Positions 37,372 to 45,983 of a stretch of DNA of 64,000 nucleotides are shown here, in pieces; the stretch's first letter is position 1; every line of letters begins with the position of its first letter. The notes beneath the pieces were generated by a model, which was not told the DNA's origin, ran no database searches, and saw nothing but the letters and a program-made list of their open reading frames with translations. A program made the translations under genes and the position numbers. Source of the DNA: Hafnia alvei (GTDB taxonomy: Bacteria > Pseudomonadota > Gammaproteobacteria > Enterobacterales > Enterobacteriaceae); contig NZ_OZ061315.1 of the NCBI RefSeq assembly GCF_964063325.1, positions 372,001-436,000 of the forward strand, written 5' to 3'.

Positions 37372-37608
37372 ATAGCTACGCTGACAGAGTTAGAAGATCG
37401 CCTACGTGATTCTGATGAGCAGACCCGAGAACGTTTAACCGCGCTGGCGGCGGTGAAATCACGCCTGCTGGAAGCAATGCAAAACCCAATGCCGCAAGAG
37501 CAATATCAGCAGTTCACCTTATTGTTGGAAGCGGTCATTCAGGCCGAAGATATTATCAACGTGATTTACTTTCGTTATCACAATGACCGAATAAAATTCA
37601 CTGAATAA
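37372..37608 (+). CDS. ssaE: SsaE, small T3SS chaperone, with an apparent AUA start codon
   Basis: A 78-aa product with no ATG, GTG or TTG start. Homology to Salmonella SsaE runs from the first residues (ATLTELEDRL versus TTLTRLEDLL) through EQYQQFTLLLEAVIQAEDII and the end FRYHN, so the reading frame is surely translated. The codon aligned with the SsaE start is ATA at 37372, spaced 8 bases from a GAGGGG ribosome site; the only nearby ATG (37367) is in another frame and stops at once. SsaE-type proteins are YscE-like cytosolic chaperones for needle or filament subunits. CTG at 37381 is an alternative start. Confidence 0.85.
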   Translation: MATLTELEDRLRDSDEQTRERLTALAAVKSRLLEAMQNPMPQEQYQQFTLLLEAVIQAEDIINVIYFRYHNDRIKFTE

Positions 37609-37699
37609 TTAAGTGTCATTACTCATGAATAAATATTAAAAGAAAATCATAAAGGTCATGCGTATTAAAATTTAATTTTTAATGCAATAAGGAGTCGCT

Positions 37700-37987
37700 A
37701 TGCAAATAAATATTGAAGCGGAAAAAAAACGGATCGAAAGGGAGTGTTTACGACTGGATAAGTTTTTTTCGGATTTTACTTTTATAAAAAGTGCAATGGC
37801 TGAATTAGTTGCCAATGCCGAGACCGATCCGCAGGCAAGGGAAAAACTAAGACAGTTGGAAGCCCTGTTCCCCGAGGGCATTCAGGGTATGGAACAGAAT
37901 GCTAGACGGGATATGAAAACGTTGAGTGTCGCGCTTAAAAAAGTGCAATCACAGCTAAATTACGCCATTTCAAACTCGGATAAGTAG
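37700..37987 (+). CDS. sseA: SseA, chaperone of the translocon proteins
   Basis: Cytosolic chaperone of 95 aa for the filament protein SseB and translocator SseD. It is rich in heptad-like helices. The diagnostic block LFPEGIQGMEQNARRDMKTL matches LFPQGVAGVNQEAEKDLKKI of Salmonella. ATG with AAGGAG site 9 bases upstream. A 91-base gap from ssaE may hold a promoter. sseB follows after 14 bases. Confidence 0.88.
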   Translation: MQINIEAEKKRIERECLRLDKFFSDFTFIKSAMAELVANAETDPQAREKLRQLEALFPEGIQGMEQNARRDMKTLSVALKKVQSQLNYAISNSDK

Positions 37988-38001
37988 CTGAGGAAAACAT
38001 T

Positions 38002-38610
38002 ATGGGTGAAATTACAACTAGGCCTAGAGATATATTTGAATCTCCTTATGTCAGTAACAATAACACCATGCAGAAAAAACAGGGTGTCGATGACTATGGC
38101 ATCTCGGGAAATAATAGCGATCAAGATAACCCTTTCGCGTTTGGTTATTCTGTTCTCAATGACCTTTCATTGGTATTACAACAAATCGCTAATTCGCTCT
38201 ATGGAAATATAAAGAAGAGCACTGAACGTGCGCGTAATACACAGGATATGTCTAACCGAATGGATGAGGTTATTGCCGAGGCGGCGAAGGGGGATGACAA
38301 AACCCGCAAGCCAGTACCGGACGAAGTCGTCAAGTATATGCGTGACAACGGCATCCTCGTTGATGGTGTGACGATTGATGATTACATCAAAACACATGGT
38401 GGTGCGGAGGGGCTGGATAAGGGCTCTCTACAGGCCGTCAAAGCGGCACTGGATAACAGCGCAAACCGTGACACCGATCTGATGACGCAGGGGCAGTTAA
38501 GCATTCAGAAAATGACGCAAGAGATCAATGCCGTGATCACTCAAATGACAGGGTTGCTCAGCAAGTGGGGGGATTTACTTAGCATGATTGCGCAGAAGAT
38601 GTTCGGATGA
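38002..38610 (+). CDS. sseB: SseB, T3SS filament/needle-tip translocator (EspA-like, SctA)
   Basis: Secreted, 202 aa. It forms the sheath or tip on the needle through which SseC and SseD are delivered. Nearly collinear with Salmonella SseB: NPFAFGYSVLNDLS, ERARNTQDMSNRMDEVIAEA, VVKYMRDNGILVDGVTIDDY, then LDKGSLQAVKAALDN and the C-terminal LTGLLSKWGD-like block. The C-terminal helix is the EspA-type polymerisation segment. It overlaps sscA by 4 bases. Confidence 0.95.
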   Translation: MGEITTRPRDIFESPYVSNNNTMQKKQGVDDYGISGNNSDQDNPFAFGYSVLNDLSLVLQQIANSLYGNIKKSTERARNTQDMSNRMDEVIAEAAKGDDKTRKPVPDEVVKYMRDNGILVDGVTIDDYIKTHGGAEGLDKGSLQAVKAALDNSANRDTDLMTQGQLSIQKMTQEINAVITQMTGLLSKWGDLLSMIAQKMFG

Positions 38611-39122
38611 CGTTGCCTATGGAAAGCCAAGAAACGCAGGCAATGCTGCAATTTTTTCAGCGCGGCGGCGCATTGCGCATGTTGCTGGGCACAGATGCCA
38701 GCCCCGAACTGGACGTGTTGTTTCGCTATGCCAAGCAACTTGCTGACGTTGGTGAATATGGCGCGGCAGCGCGGCTATTCAAAGTACTGACGATTTACGA
38801 CGGATGGTCGTTTGATTACTGGTTTGAACTAGGTATGTGCTGTCAGGCCGAGCAGGCTTGGGTTGATGCAATTTATGCCTACGGACGAGCGGCTCAAATA
38901 CGGGTTTCGGCGGCGGCAGTTCCTTGCGCTGCCGGTGAATGTTATCTCGCCTGCGGTAATCGCCCGCTGGCGGCCAAAGCCTTTCGAGCAGCGTTGTTGG
39001 TGTGCGGAACAGAGCGTGAGGGAGAACAGCGTGATGGCATGGAGCAGGCGGACATTCGCCAACGTGCGCGGGCGGGCTTAGCGAAAGCAGGAGATGAGCA
39101 TGAGTGGTTCGATACAGATTGA
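38607..39122 (+). CDS. sscA: SscA, class II chaperone of SseC
   Basis: Cytosolic TPR chaperone (SycD/LcrH family), 171 aa, expected to hold the hydrophobic translocator SseC. TPR-type blocks: YAKQLADVGEYGAAARLFKV, WFELGMCCQAEQAWVDAIYA and CAAGECYLACGNRPLAAKAF. It overlaps sseB (4 bases) and sseC (29 bases), fixing the partnership by position. Confidence 0.92.
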   Translation: MTLPMESQETQAMLQFFQRGGALRMLLGTDASPELDVLFRYAKQLADVGEYGAAARLFKVLTIYDGWSFDYWFELGMCCQAEQAWVDAIYAYGRAAQIRVSAAAVPCAAGECYLACGNRPLAAKAFRAALLVCGTEREGEQRDGMEQADIRQRARAGLAKAGDEHEWFDTD

Positions 39123-40563
39123 CGGTGTTCCCGATGTCAAAACAGAGCTTAGTGGCACTCTGCCTAAAATCGCAGTGCAAACCGCGAGCACTTCCAGCGG
39201 TGCATTAGGCCACCGTCTTAGCGCCAAACACGGTTTTGATGAGGAACATGATGGCTTGAAAGGGGAGCAATACGTTAGCCAGCAGCAGGCTGAAAATGCC
39301 CTACAGCGGCTAATCGGTGCCGGGACTGCGGGTGCTCGTAACCCCACGATCCGCGATGTGCTGGAGATGGACCCGATGGTGTTGTCGATGATGATGACGC
39401 AGCTAGTGCTAAGCAACTCCGGTAATACGGCCAGTTCTATTTGCAAGCAGCTAGAGCGTGCAACCGAGCTTCAGGCCGAGCTCCGAAACAAGCAGGTGGC
39501 GGAATATCAGGAACAGATCAACAAGGCGGTTGAGCAGGCCGATCAGGCACGCAAAGCGGGGATCATGAGCGCGGTGTTTGATTGGATCATCGGTGGCGTT
39601 GAGGCCGTTATCGGCGTGCTGAAAATAGTGGAGGGCTTTGTCACCGCCGATCCTCTGGCGATGGCAGATGGTGCGGCTTATTTTTCCGCCGGTATTGCTG
39701 GAATGGTAAAAGCGGGTGCAGAAACGGCGATGGCGCTCGGGGCAGATAAAGAGACCTGCGGTGAAATCATCAAAGTGGCAGGTATCGTACAAAATACCTG
39801 TGAGGGGGTGGCATTAGCATTGGACGTTATGCAGATTGGCCGCGGCATTGGGGCGGCTCGAGCGGTAACCAAGTCCGTTGGAGAGGTGCTTGAAAAGGAA
39901 ATGGGTACGCAGCTGATAGAGGCGGTTGCCAAAGGTGCTGAAGATGAACTGAAGGTGCTCGCAGAGAAGGTCGGGCAGGAAGTGGGACGAATGCTGAGTC
40001 AAGACTTTGGCATGGCAGTTGAGCGCGAGATGGTTGAGATCGGCGATATGGCCATTGAGGCCGTGGCGCATAGCGCAGAGTCCGAATTGAATATGGTTGC
40101 GCGTATGGGCAAAAGCTTTACGCGCGCTGGCGTCGAAACGCTGGTGAAAACTGCCGTTGAAACAGCGGGTAAAGAGCTACTCCACAAAGGCGAAGAGATC
40201 GTTGCTGAAAAGCTCCGCGACGCGATTTTACAGAAGCTCCGTCGAAGCATTGTTTCCACCATAATCCGCGACAGTAGCAGTAAAGCGTTGCTGGCAACGC
40301 GCGCCTGCGTGGGTGGGGCGAATAAAATCTCTATGTCAGTCGTGGCGAATAGAACGGCGGAGCTGCAAAGAACCATTGAAAAGCTGATTGTCCAACAAGG
40401 CTTTATTGATTTCATGCAGAGCTGGACCGAAGAGCGTAAGAAAACACAGCAAAAACGATTAAACGAAGCCTATCAAGATGGCGCGAATGCGATGAGAATC
40501 GCCTCAGACACGATTGATAACTGTGGCACCGTGCTGGCAAATATTGCCGGAGCGCGGGCCTGA
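39094..40563 (+). CDS. sseC: SseC, large pore-forming translocator (SctE)
   Basis: Secreted translocator of 489 aa inserted in the host membrane (YopB family). Matches to Salmonella SseC include SICKQLERATELQAELRNKQ, the hydrophobic hairpin around AVFDWIIGGVEAVIGVLKIV, SAGIAGMVKAGAETAMALGA, and the C-terminal IEKLIVQQGFIDF with the QKRLNEAYQDGANAM tail. Alternative start two codons on (second ATG). Confidence 0.94.
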   Translation: MSMSGSIQIDGVPDVKTELSGTLPKIAVQTASTSSGALGHRLSAKHGFDEEHDGLKGEQYVSQQQAENALQRLIGAGTAGARNPTIRDVLEMDPMVLSMMMTQLVLSNSGNTASSICKQLERATELQAELRNKQVAEYQEQINKAVEQADQARKAGIMSAVFDWIIGGVEAVIGVLKIVEGFVTADPLAMADGAAYFSAGIAGMVKAGAETAMALGADKETCGEIIKVAGIVQNTCEGVALALDVMQIGRGIGAARAVTKSVGEVLEKEMGTQLIEAVAKGAEDELKVLAEKVGQEVGRMLSQDFGMAVEREMVEIGDMAIEAVAHSAESELNMVARMGKSFTRAGVETLVKTAVETAGKELLHKGEEIVAEKLRDAILQKLRRSIVSTIIRDSSSKALLATRACVGGANKISMSVVANRTAELQRTIEKLIVQQGFIDFMQSWTEERKKTQQKRLNEAYQDGANAMRIASDTIDNCGTVLANIAGARA

Positions 40564-40572
40564 GGAGGTGGT

Positions 40573-41310
40573 ATGGCGAATATCGGAATGACCCCCGTAT
40601 TGGGGCAAAACCCGCTTAACAGCGCGCAACAGAACATAGGAAATTCGAACGATCAATTACGGATAGCCGATCGGATACAGATCCAAAACCAATGGCCCGT
40701 CAGCGATTCACCCATTAACGATGCACAACGTAGCTCGGCTGCCGGGGTGAATAAACCGACTCACATTGATGGCAGTGACGCGGTTCGCGCAGGCGGAAGT
40801 AAGGCACCGATGGATTTAAACGCTTTTTTTGCGCTGTTTGATGAAATCTGGAGCAAGTTGCTGATGCTGGCCAAACAATTGCGCGACACCATGCAATTTT
40901 ATAACCAGAAGAAGCAGGAGCTGGGTTGGGGGCTGGAAATTAACACGTTAAAGCAAAGTATGACTGCGATTGATGACAGCTATGAGGCGGCTAAATCAGG
41001 TGCTGTTGGCGGCATTTTTTCTGGCTTATTAATGGTTGCGGGCGCGCCTTTCGGCGAGGTCGGTATGGCGGTAGGAAATGCGACGGGGCAAATAGCGGGA
41101 GGAATTGGTAACTGGGTTGCAGGTAGTAAAACCCGTGACGCAGATGGAGAGAAAGCCATTGCCGATCTGCAGAATAAAGGGGCGCAGTCTTATGCGAAAA
41201 CCTTGGATGATACGCTGATAAAAGCCCGTGAGATTATGCAGCAAATGATGGATATGGGGCGCAGTTTGGTTGAAGTATTCAGCCAAGTATTGCGCTCAAT
41301 CTCACGCTAG
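40573..41310 (+). CDS. sseD: SseD, small translocator (SctB)
   Basis: Second host-membrane translocator, 245 aa, about 50 residues longer than Salmonella SseD through a Ser/Asn/Gln-rich N-terminal extension. Conserved part begins LNAFFALFDEIWSKLLMLAK and continues with a glycine-rich hydrophobic segment (GIFSGLLMVAGAPFGEVGMA) and IADLQNKGAQSYAKTLDDTL. Excellent GAGGAGGT ribosome site before the ATG. Confidence 0.94.
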   Translation: MANIGMTPVLGQNPLNSAQQNIGNSNDQLRIADRIQIQNQWPVSDSPINDAQRSSAAGVNKPTHIDGSDAVRAGGSKAPMDLNAFFALFDEIWSKLLMLAKQLRDTMQFYNQKKQELGWGLEINTLKQSMTAIDDSYEAAKSGAVGGIFSGLLMVAGAPFGEVGMAVGNATGQIAGGIGNWVAGSKTRDADGEKAIADLQNKGAQSYAKTLDDTLIKAREIMQQMMDMGRSLVEVFSQVLRSISR

Positions 41311-41325
41311 GGTTCAGGAGTCAGA

Positions 41326-41745
41326 ATGGATGAAATTACGCGTCTACTGCGTCATGAAGGGCTACATCCACAGCCGACGTTTTTAGCGGGCAGTGGCTTG
41401 CTGATAGGGCAGCAGGTGGTGCTTTATCCCTATCAGCTTATTTATCGAGTTGAGGATAGCCATCTTATCCTATGCAGTTTTAGCCGAGTCCTTGATAGCG
41501 CACCGCACCTATCGTCGTTGTTAAGATTATGGGGGATCTTGCAGCGTGTTTTCCACCGTATGCTATGGCTCAAAAGCATCAGGATGCTGGTTATTACGGA
41601 GGTATTTGATCCGCAGCTATCGGCTCAGCGCCATCAGTTAGAACGCCTGTTATATAAAATGGGGGCGACGGTAGTGCTTAAGGACGGTGACAGTTGGTTA
41701 GATATTTCGGCTGACAAACTGCTTCATCAGCGAAAGCAGCGGTAA
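41326..41745 (+). CDS. sseE: SseE, conserved SPI-2 protein
   Basis: Protein of 139 aa aligned with Salmonella SseE (137 aa): LLIGQQVVLYPYQLIYRVED, LLRLWGILQRVF and LYKMGATVVLKDGDSWLDIS. Its function is uncertain even in Salmonella; its position between translocators and the sscB chaperone suggests a chaperone-like role. CAGGAGT precedes the ATG. Confidence 0.88.
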   Translation: MDEITRLLRHEGLHPQPTFLAGSGLLIGQQVVLYPYQLIYRVEDSHLILCSFSRVLDSAPHLSSLLRLWGILQRVFHRMLWLKSIRMLVITEVFDPQLSAQRHQLERLLYKMGATVVLKDGDSWLDISADKLLHQRKQR

Positions 41746-41800
41746 AGTAAGTTTTGCCAAGTTGATAGTAAAACAATCGATCATTGTATGGAGCTCTTGC

Positions 41801-42241
41801 ATGGATTCAACATCGCATAAACGCGGCCAAGATATTTGGCAAACCCCCATTATCAAACAGGCGATGGCGCTCGATCCTGAAGAGGTATACGCCCAGGGAT
41901 ATGCGGCTTGGCAAGAGGGATTGTACGATCAAGCACTGATTGATTTCAGCTGGTTAGTGATGTCTCAGCCATGGAGTTGGCGCGCTCACGTGGCCTTAGC
42001 GGGGGCATTAATGATGCAGAAAGAGTACGTAATGGCAATGAACTACTACGGCTATGCGCTAATGCTTGATGCCTGCCATCCTGAACCGGTTTATCAGATG
42101 GGGGTTTGCCTAGAAGCGATGGGGGAAACTTCTGCGGCAAGAGAGGCGCTGCAAACGGCGCTGACCATGAGCTATGACGATCCTTCATACAGCGATGTTC
42201 GCGCAAATGCGGAGCTGATGCTGAGTCAACTGCTGACCTAA
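41801..42241 (+). CDS. sscB: SscB, class II chaperone of SseF
   Basis: TPR chaperone of 146 aa for the effector encoded next. Strong match to Salmonella SscB: LDPEEVYAQGYAAWQEGLYD, WLVMSQPWSWRAHVALAGAL, MNYYGYALMLDACHPEPVYQ. The ATG at 41801 follows GGAG; an in-frame start 39 bases upstream is not supported by homology. Confidence 0.93.
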   Translation: MDSTSHKRGQDIWQTPIIKQAMALDPEEVYAQGYAAWQEGLYDQALIDFSWLVMSQPWSWRAHVALAGALMMQKEYVMAMNYYGYALMLDACHPEPVYQMGVCLEAMGETSAAREALQTALTMSYDDPSYSDVRANAELMLSQLLT

Positions 42242-42293
42242 CGTTATGTCTGGTCGATTTTTACCAATAACGAGATGAGTTTGGAGGTTGATT

Positions 42294-43109
42294 ATGAGTC
42301 ATCTGATTAGCGCAGTTCCGCCGTTTGCGAATACAGACGGCAATAGCCACGCTTCTGATGTGAGCGTTAGGGCGAGTATGATCCCTACGCTCATGCCGCC
42401 GGGCAGCGAGAGAACCGCGCCTGAAAACATCCTTAGCGATGCGAACCGGCTAAAACGTAAAGCCTACACGGGGTACTTTATCCAACATTTGGTCCGGTTT
42501 GCCATGTCCGCGACCTCTTTTGGACTTGCCATTGCAGCCTCGGTACTTTCTGGCGGGGCGGGCATTCCCATTGCCGTGGTGGCCGGGACGGCGATGATTA
42601 TTGCCGCAGGCGATGCCTGCTGTGCGCTGTATAACCTCATTCAAGTTCGCAAAGATCGCGAGCCGCTGCAAACCAGCAATGATTGTATTGTGCTATTAGT
42701 CAAAAAGCTGATGCAGAGCGGCTGTTCTAGGTCTGAACGCTCGGCCGAAGTTATCGGTGACGTGGCTTCCTTTGTGATAAGAGCCGGTGTTGCTCTCTCT
42801 TCTGTGCTTTTCCCTCAGTTTTTACCTGCCGCACATTTATCCGGCAGCACGGCCGAAACCTTGGGGAATATCTCGCTTGGGATCACCGGTTCGCTCACCG
42901 TGATTGGTGGTTTGTTAGATATCCACACGGCCCACATCGAACGTAGACAGAAAGATGCCATGGCAGCGCCAACGAGTGAAGAAACGCAGACCCAAACAGA
43001 CGATAGTGCGTTGAGTGACGAAATGATTCAAACCATGGTGAATCAGCTGGTTGACTGCTATCAGCGTTATCGCGCGCAACATAATGAATTTCAGGCTAGC
43101 CCTGCATGA
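42294..43109 (+). CDS. sseF: SseF-like effector
   Basis: Effector of 271 aa that in Salmonella inserts in the vacuole membrane with SseG and anchors it near the Golgi. Long hydrophobic pairs are visible: FGLAIAASVLSGGAGIPIAV, then IIAAGDACCALYNL and a second pair after residue 160. EPLQTSNDCIVLLV matches SseF. GGAGG lies 6 bases before the ATG; it overlaps sseG by 4 bases. Confidence 0.9.
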   Translation: MSHLISAVPPFANTDGNSHASDVSVRASMIPTLMPPGSERTAPENILSDANRLKRKAYTGYFIQHLVRFAMSATSFGLAIAASVLSGGAGIPIAVVAGTAMIIAAGDACCALYNLIQVRKDREPLQTSNDCIVLLVKKLMQSGCSRSERSAEVIGDVASFVIRAGVALSSVLFPQFLPAAHLSGSTAETLGNISLGITGSLTVIGGLLDIHTAHIERRQKDAMAAPTSEETQTQTDDSALSDEMIQTMVNQLVDCYQRYRAQHNEFQASPA

Positions 43110-43822
43110 TAGACGGTATACGCGCTAGCCAAGTTTCAGCGGTGGATGAAGAAACGCGACAAATGCTGCAAAGGCTGGTCGATCAATTGCCCGTCCCCGT
43201 TTTACCTAAACCACAACACGTTGAGCCTGTTCAGAGCGCGATTTCTTGTGAGACTGGGCAAAAAAGTATGCTTGCAAGCCTTGCGAAACGCGCGATCAGC
43301 GTTTTTCCTCCGGCGCTATTCAGCTGGCAAGCAGTCGTCCTTGGGGGGCAGATTTTATGCTGTAGCGCAGGTATCGTGCTCGCGGTGCTCAGCGGAGGGG
43401 CGGCCCCGTTGCTGGTGTTGGCAGGGGTTGGATTAGCCATTGCGATTGCCGATATTGCTTGCCTGATTTACCACCAAAAACACAGTTTGCCGATGGGGCA
43501 TGACAGCATTGCCAATGCGGTCTATTACATAGCAAGGCATTTCTATGATGAGCAGAAATGCCAAAATGTAGGCTCAATGGTATCTCTAGGATCACGCGCG
43601 TTGCTAACGGTTGCCGTGATTGGTCAGCCGCTGGTGTGTTCTTCTTTGGGACTAAGCCTGCCGATATTTCGCCTACTGAACAATGCGGCCTACGGTGCGC
43701 TGGCGTTTATGCGCTACGGCGCAGCGGGGTGTCCTGTCACTGGACAGCAGGTTAGTGTGCCTTTCTTCCGTCTACTGGCACACCTCTTCCCTCGCGATGA
43801 ATCTCAGCGCACTGGAACATAA
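43106..43822 (+). CDS. sseG: SseG-like effector
   Basis: Partner of SseF, 238 aa, membrane-inserted effector. Highly conserved core: LFSWQAVVLGGQILCCSAGI, AVLSGGAAPLLVLAGVGLAI, IADIACLIYHQKHSLPMGHD. Translation is coupled to sseF. A 105-base gap follows before the needle gene, where Salmonella has a promoter; nothing decisive is visible here. Confidence 0.92.
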   Translation: MIDGIRASQVSAVDEETRQMLQRLVDQLPVPVLPKPQHVEPVQSAISCETGQKSMLASLAKRAISVFPPALFSWQAVVLGGQILCCSAGIVLAVLSGGAAPLLVLAGVGLAIAIADIACLIYHQKHSLPMGHDSIANAVYYIARHFYDEQKCQNVGSMVSLGSRALLTVAVIGQPLVCSSLGLSLPIFRLLNNAAYGALAFMRYGAAGCPVTGQQVSVPFFRLLAHLFPRDESQRTGT

Positions 43823-43927
43823 TGATTCAGGCAAACACCCGATAGGTAACACCACACCAGCGGCCATAATGCCTATAGCGGGTGGTCGACGATGACCAAA
43901 TTTGCCCGCTTATATCGGGAGGTCATT

Positions 43928-44143
43928 ATGGATATTCAGCAAATTATCAATACGCTATCGCGTCTGGCACATCAGGCTGGGCAGGCGGTTGAAGATAAAA
44001 TGAATGGCCAGGATTTAACGAATCCTGAGGCCATGCTCAAAGCCCAATTTGCCGTGCAGCAATATTCCACCTTTATCAACTACGAGAGCGCGATGATTAA
44101 AACCATCAAAGATATGCTCAGTGGGATTATTTCCAAAATATGA
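43928..44143 (+). CDS. sctF: T3SS needle subunit SsaG (SctF)
   Basis: 71 aa, identical in length to Salmonella SsaG. The helix-turn-helix needle fold is clear from AHQAGQAVEDKMNGQDLTNP and AQFAVQQYSTFINYESAMIK. I use the ATG at 43928 behind GGGAGGTC; an in-frame start 36 bases upstream is not family-like. It overlaps ssaH by 4 bases. Confidence 0.96.
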   Translation: MDIQQIINTLSRLAHQAGQAVEDKMNGQDLTNPEAMLKAQFAVQQYSTFINYESAMIKTIKDMLSGIISKI

Positions 44144-44385
44144 CATTAACTGACAACGAGCGGCGATTGTTGGTTGAAACCGCATTTGCTGGGATAAACC
44201 ACGGGCTGCACAGGCAGGTTCGCGCCATGCTGCCTGCAGTGCCGTATTTAGTACCGGATAAAGAAATGCGGGCGGTTTGTTTAGCCGTGTTGCTTGCGGG
44301 CCTTGATGAGCCTGAACTAGCACGGCAAACCTTAGTAGATATCACTCTTCCTGAAGCTGAACTATTGAGAAACCATTTATTCTGA
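44140..44385 (+). CDS. ssaH: SsaH, needle-subunit co-chaperone
   Basis: 81 aa, YscG-like helical cytosolic protein that with SsaE keeps the needle or rod subunits soluble. Matches to SsaH: FAGINHGLHRQVRAMLPAVP, VPDKEMRAVCLAVLLAGLDE and the LPEAELLR end. Coupled to sctF. Confidence 0.88.
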   Translation: MTLTDNERRLLVETAFAGINHGLHRQVRAMLPAVPYLVPDKEMRAVCLAVLLAGLDEPELARQTLVDITLPEAELLRNHLF

Positions 44386-44404
44386 TCGATACAGGAGTTT
44401 GCTT

Positions 44405-44680
44405 ATGAGCATGATTAATAATGCGGCGGCGGTCGACTACGCTGCAACATCTAGCGCTATCAATGCCCCCAAATTAAGCGAAGCAAGCAGCGAAAAAATC
44501 TCGGCATTTAACCAATTGTTGTATGCCGGTACCCCGCCGGGCGATGTGGGAGCATTATCAGCACCACAGATGTTAATGCGACAGGCGGCGACGCTCGGAA
44601 CCACCGTAGGCGTTGATTTGGGAGCAAAGATCGCTGGATCGGTGTCTCAGTCGGTTAATAAACTGGCCAATATGACATGA
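44405..44680 (+). CDS. sctI: T3SS inner rod protein SsaI (SctI)
   Basis: 91 aa, YscI/PrgJ-type rod protein. The C-terminal helix (TLGTTVGVDLGAKIAGSVSQ, then SVNKLANMT) matches Salmonella SsaI. The ATG at 44405 is spaced well from AGGAG; overlaps sctJ by 4 bases. Confidence 0.9.
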   Translation: MSMINNAAAVDYAATSSAINAPKLSEASSEKISAFNQLLYAGTPPGDVGALSAPQMLMRQAATLGTTVGVDLGAKIAGSVSQSVNKLANMT

Positions 44681-45396
44681 AACGGTTACGCCATGCGTTG
44701 CTCCTCGCGCTGGTTTTACTGCTGACAGGGTGCCGAGTTGAGCTTTACAGCGCACTGCCTGAAGACGATGCCAATCAGATGTTGGCTATTCTGATGCAGC
44801 ATCATATTGATGCTGAAAAACTGACAGCAGAAGACGGTATCACGCTGCGGGTGGAAAAATCACAGTTCATCAATGCGGTTGAACTATTGCGCTTAAATGG
44901 CTTTCCACGCCGCAGCTATATCTCTGCAGACACCATGTTTCCGCCAAATCAACTCGTGGTCTCACCGGCTGAAGAGCAGCAAAAAATCCTGTTTCTCAAA
45001 GAGCAACGTATCGAAGGCATGCTAAGCCAGATGGACGGTGTGGTTCACGCCGATGTGACCATTGCGTCCCACGGGCCTGACGAAGAAGGGGCGACAGGGC
45101 CCTCATCGGTGGCGGTATTTATTAAATTTTCGCCTCAGGTCAACCTCGAGTCTTTCCGCGTACAGATAAAAAATCTGGTGGAAAAATCGATCCCCAGCGT
45201 ACAGCAAGATCAAATCAGTATTCTCATGCAACCGGCTGAATTTAGGATGCAAAGTGTGGTAAACGCAACCGAAGAACCCCAGTGGAGGGCGATACAATGG
45301 TTAACCTTGCATCGGCGGTCCTTGATACCTGCATTGATTCTGGCGATTTTTGCTCTCACCGTTCTGATGTGGATGACGTGGCGCAAAAGGCGATAA
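44677..45396 (+). CDS. sctJ: T3SS inner-membrane ring lipoprotein SsaJ (SctJ)
   Basis: 239 aa. Lipoprotein signal with lipobox LLTGC (Cys19), two periplasmic ring-building domains (LRVEKSQFINAVELLRLNGF; VHADVTIASHG), and a C-terminal membrane helix (about 212-232) with a basic tail WRKRR. It forms the inner ring with SctD. Confidence 0.95.
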   Translation: MKRLRHALLLALVLLLTGCRVELYSALPEDDANQMLAILMQHHIDAEKLTAEDGITLRVEKSQFINAVELLRLNGFPRRSYISADTMFPPNQLVVSPAEEQQKILFLKEQRIEGMLSQMDGVVHADVTIASHGPDEEGATGPSSVAVFIKFSPQVNLESFRVQIKNLVEKSIPSVQQDQISILMQPAEFRMQSVVNATEEPQWRAIQWLTLHRRSLIPALILAIFALTVLMWMTWRKRR

Positions 45397-45983
45397 CCGC
45401 CGGCACGGTTGATGATGCTGTTTTGTGCCTACACCGTTATCTGTGGACTCCTGCACGTTATGCTCATCCGCGATGGCTCGAATCGCTAGGTTTCTCGCCG
45501 AAAGAGAGCTGGCGCTATGGGGAGTGCCAGCCGCTAGATCGCTGCTTAAACCTCGCTTTGCAGAGACGCAGAGGGACACCACGGCTGCCGGCGCAGATTA
45601 ACGATCGCCAGCGGCGCATGGTAAAAATGGTATCCAATATCAACGCGTTTGCGCTGGCGATAGGCTTGCTCAAACTAGGATGCAACGACTACTTCCTATT
45701 GCCTGACTATCGGCTGGCAATTTTACGCTGGTTAGATGAGTCGTTGATTTGGCAGCTATTTGGCCTGTGCCAAGGCAAAAATAGAGCGGTGTTTTCCCCT
45801 TCAGAGATGATCGACAACGCATTCAATCTTGGTATCTCCGTGCTTCATCATGCAGCTCAAGACGACGCTGTTCTCTATGCAATACTGATTACGTTGCCGC
45901 CGTGCGAGCGTGCGTTATGGCCATCGGTGCCTAGGCTTGCAATGAATTTATTGGAGCGAACGCTATGCGCCAAATTCCGCTGA
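45297..45983 (+). CDS. sctK: SctK-type sorting-platform protein (STM1410-like)
   Basis: Cytosolic adaptor that links the sorting platform to the inner ring. The frame has the SctK/MxiK/OrgA hallmark near the N terminus: LHRYLWTPARYAHPRWLESL. From the ATG at 45297 it is 228 aa, the usual size, and that ATG has a strong GGAGGG site 8 bases upstream, but it overlaps sctJ by 100 bases. A GTG at 45378 would give a shorter product with a smaller overlap. It overlaps sctL by 19 bases. Salmonella has an equivalent gene (STM1410) here. Confidence 0.75.
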   Translation: MVNLASAVLDTCIDSGDFCSHRSDVDDVAQKAITAGTVDDAVLCLHRYLWTPARYAHPRWLESLGFSPKESWRYGECQPLDRCLNLALQRRRGTPRLPAQINDRQRRMVKMVSNINAFALAIGLLKLGCNDYFLLPDYRLAILRWLDESLIWQLFGLCQGKNRAVFSPSEMIDNAFNLGISVLHHAAQDDAVLYAILITLPPCERALWPSVPRLAMNLLERTLCAKFR

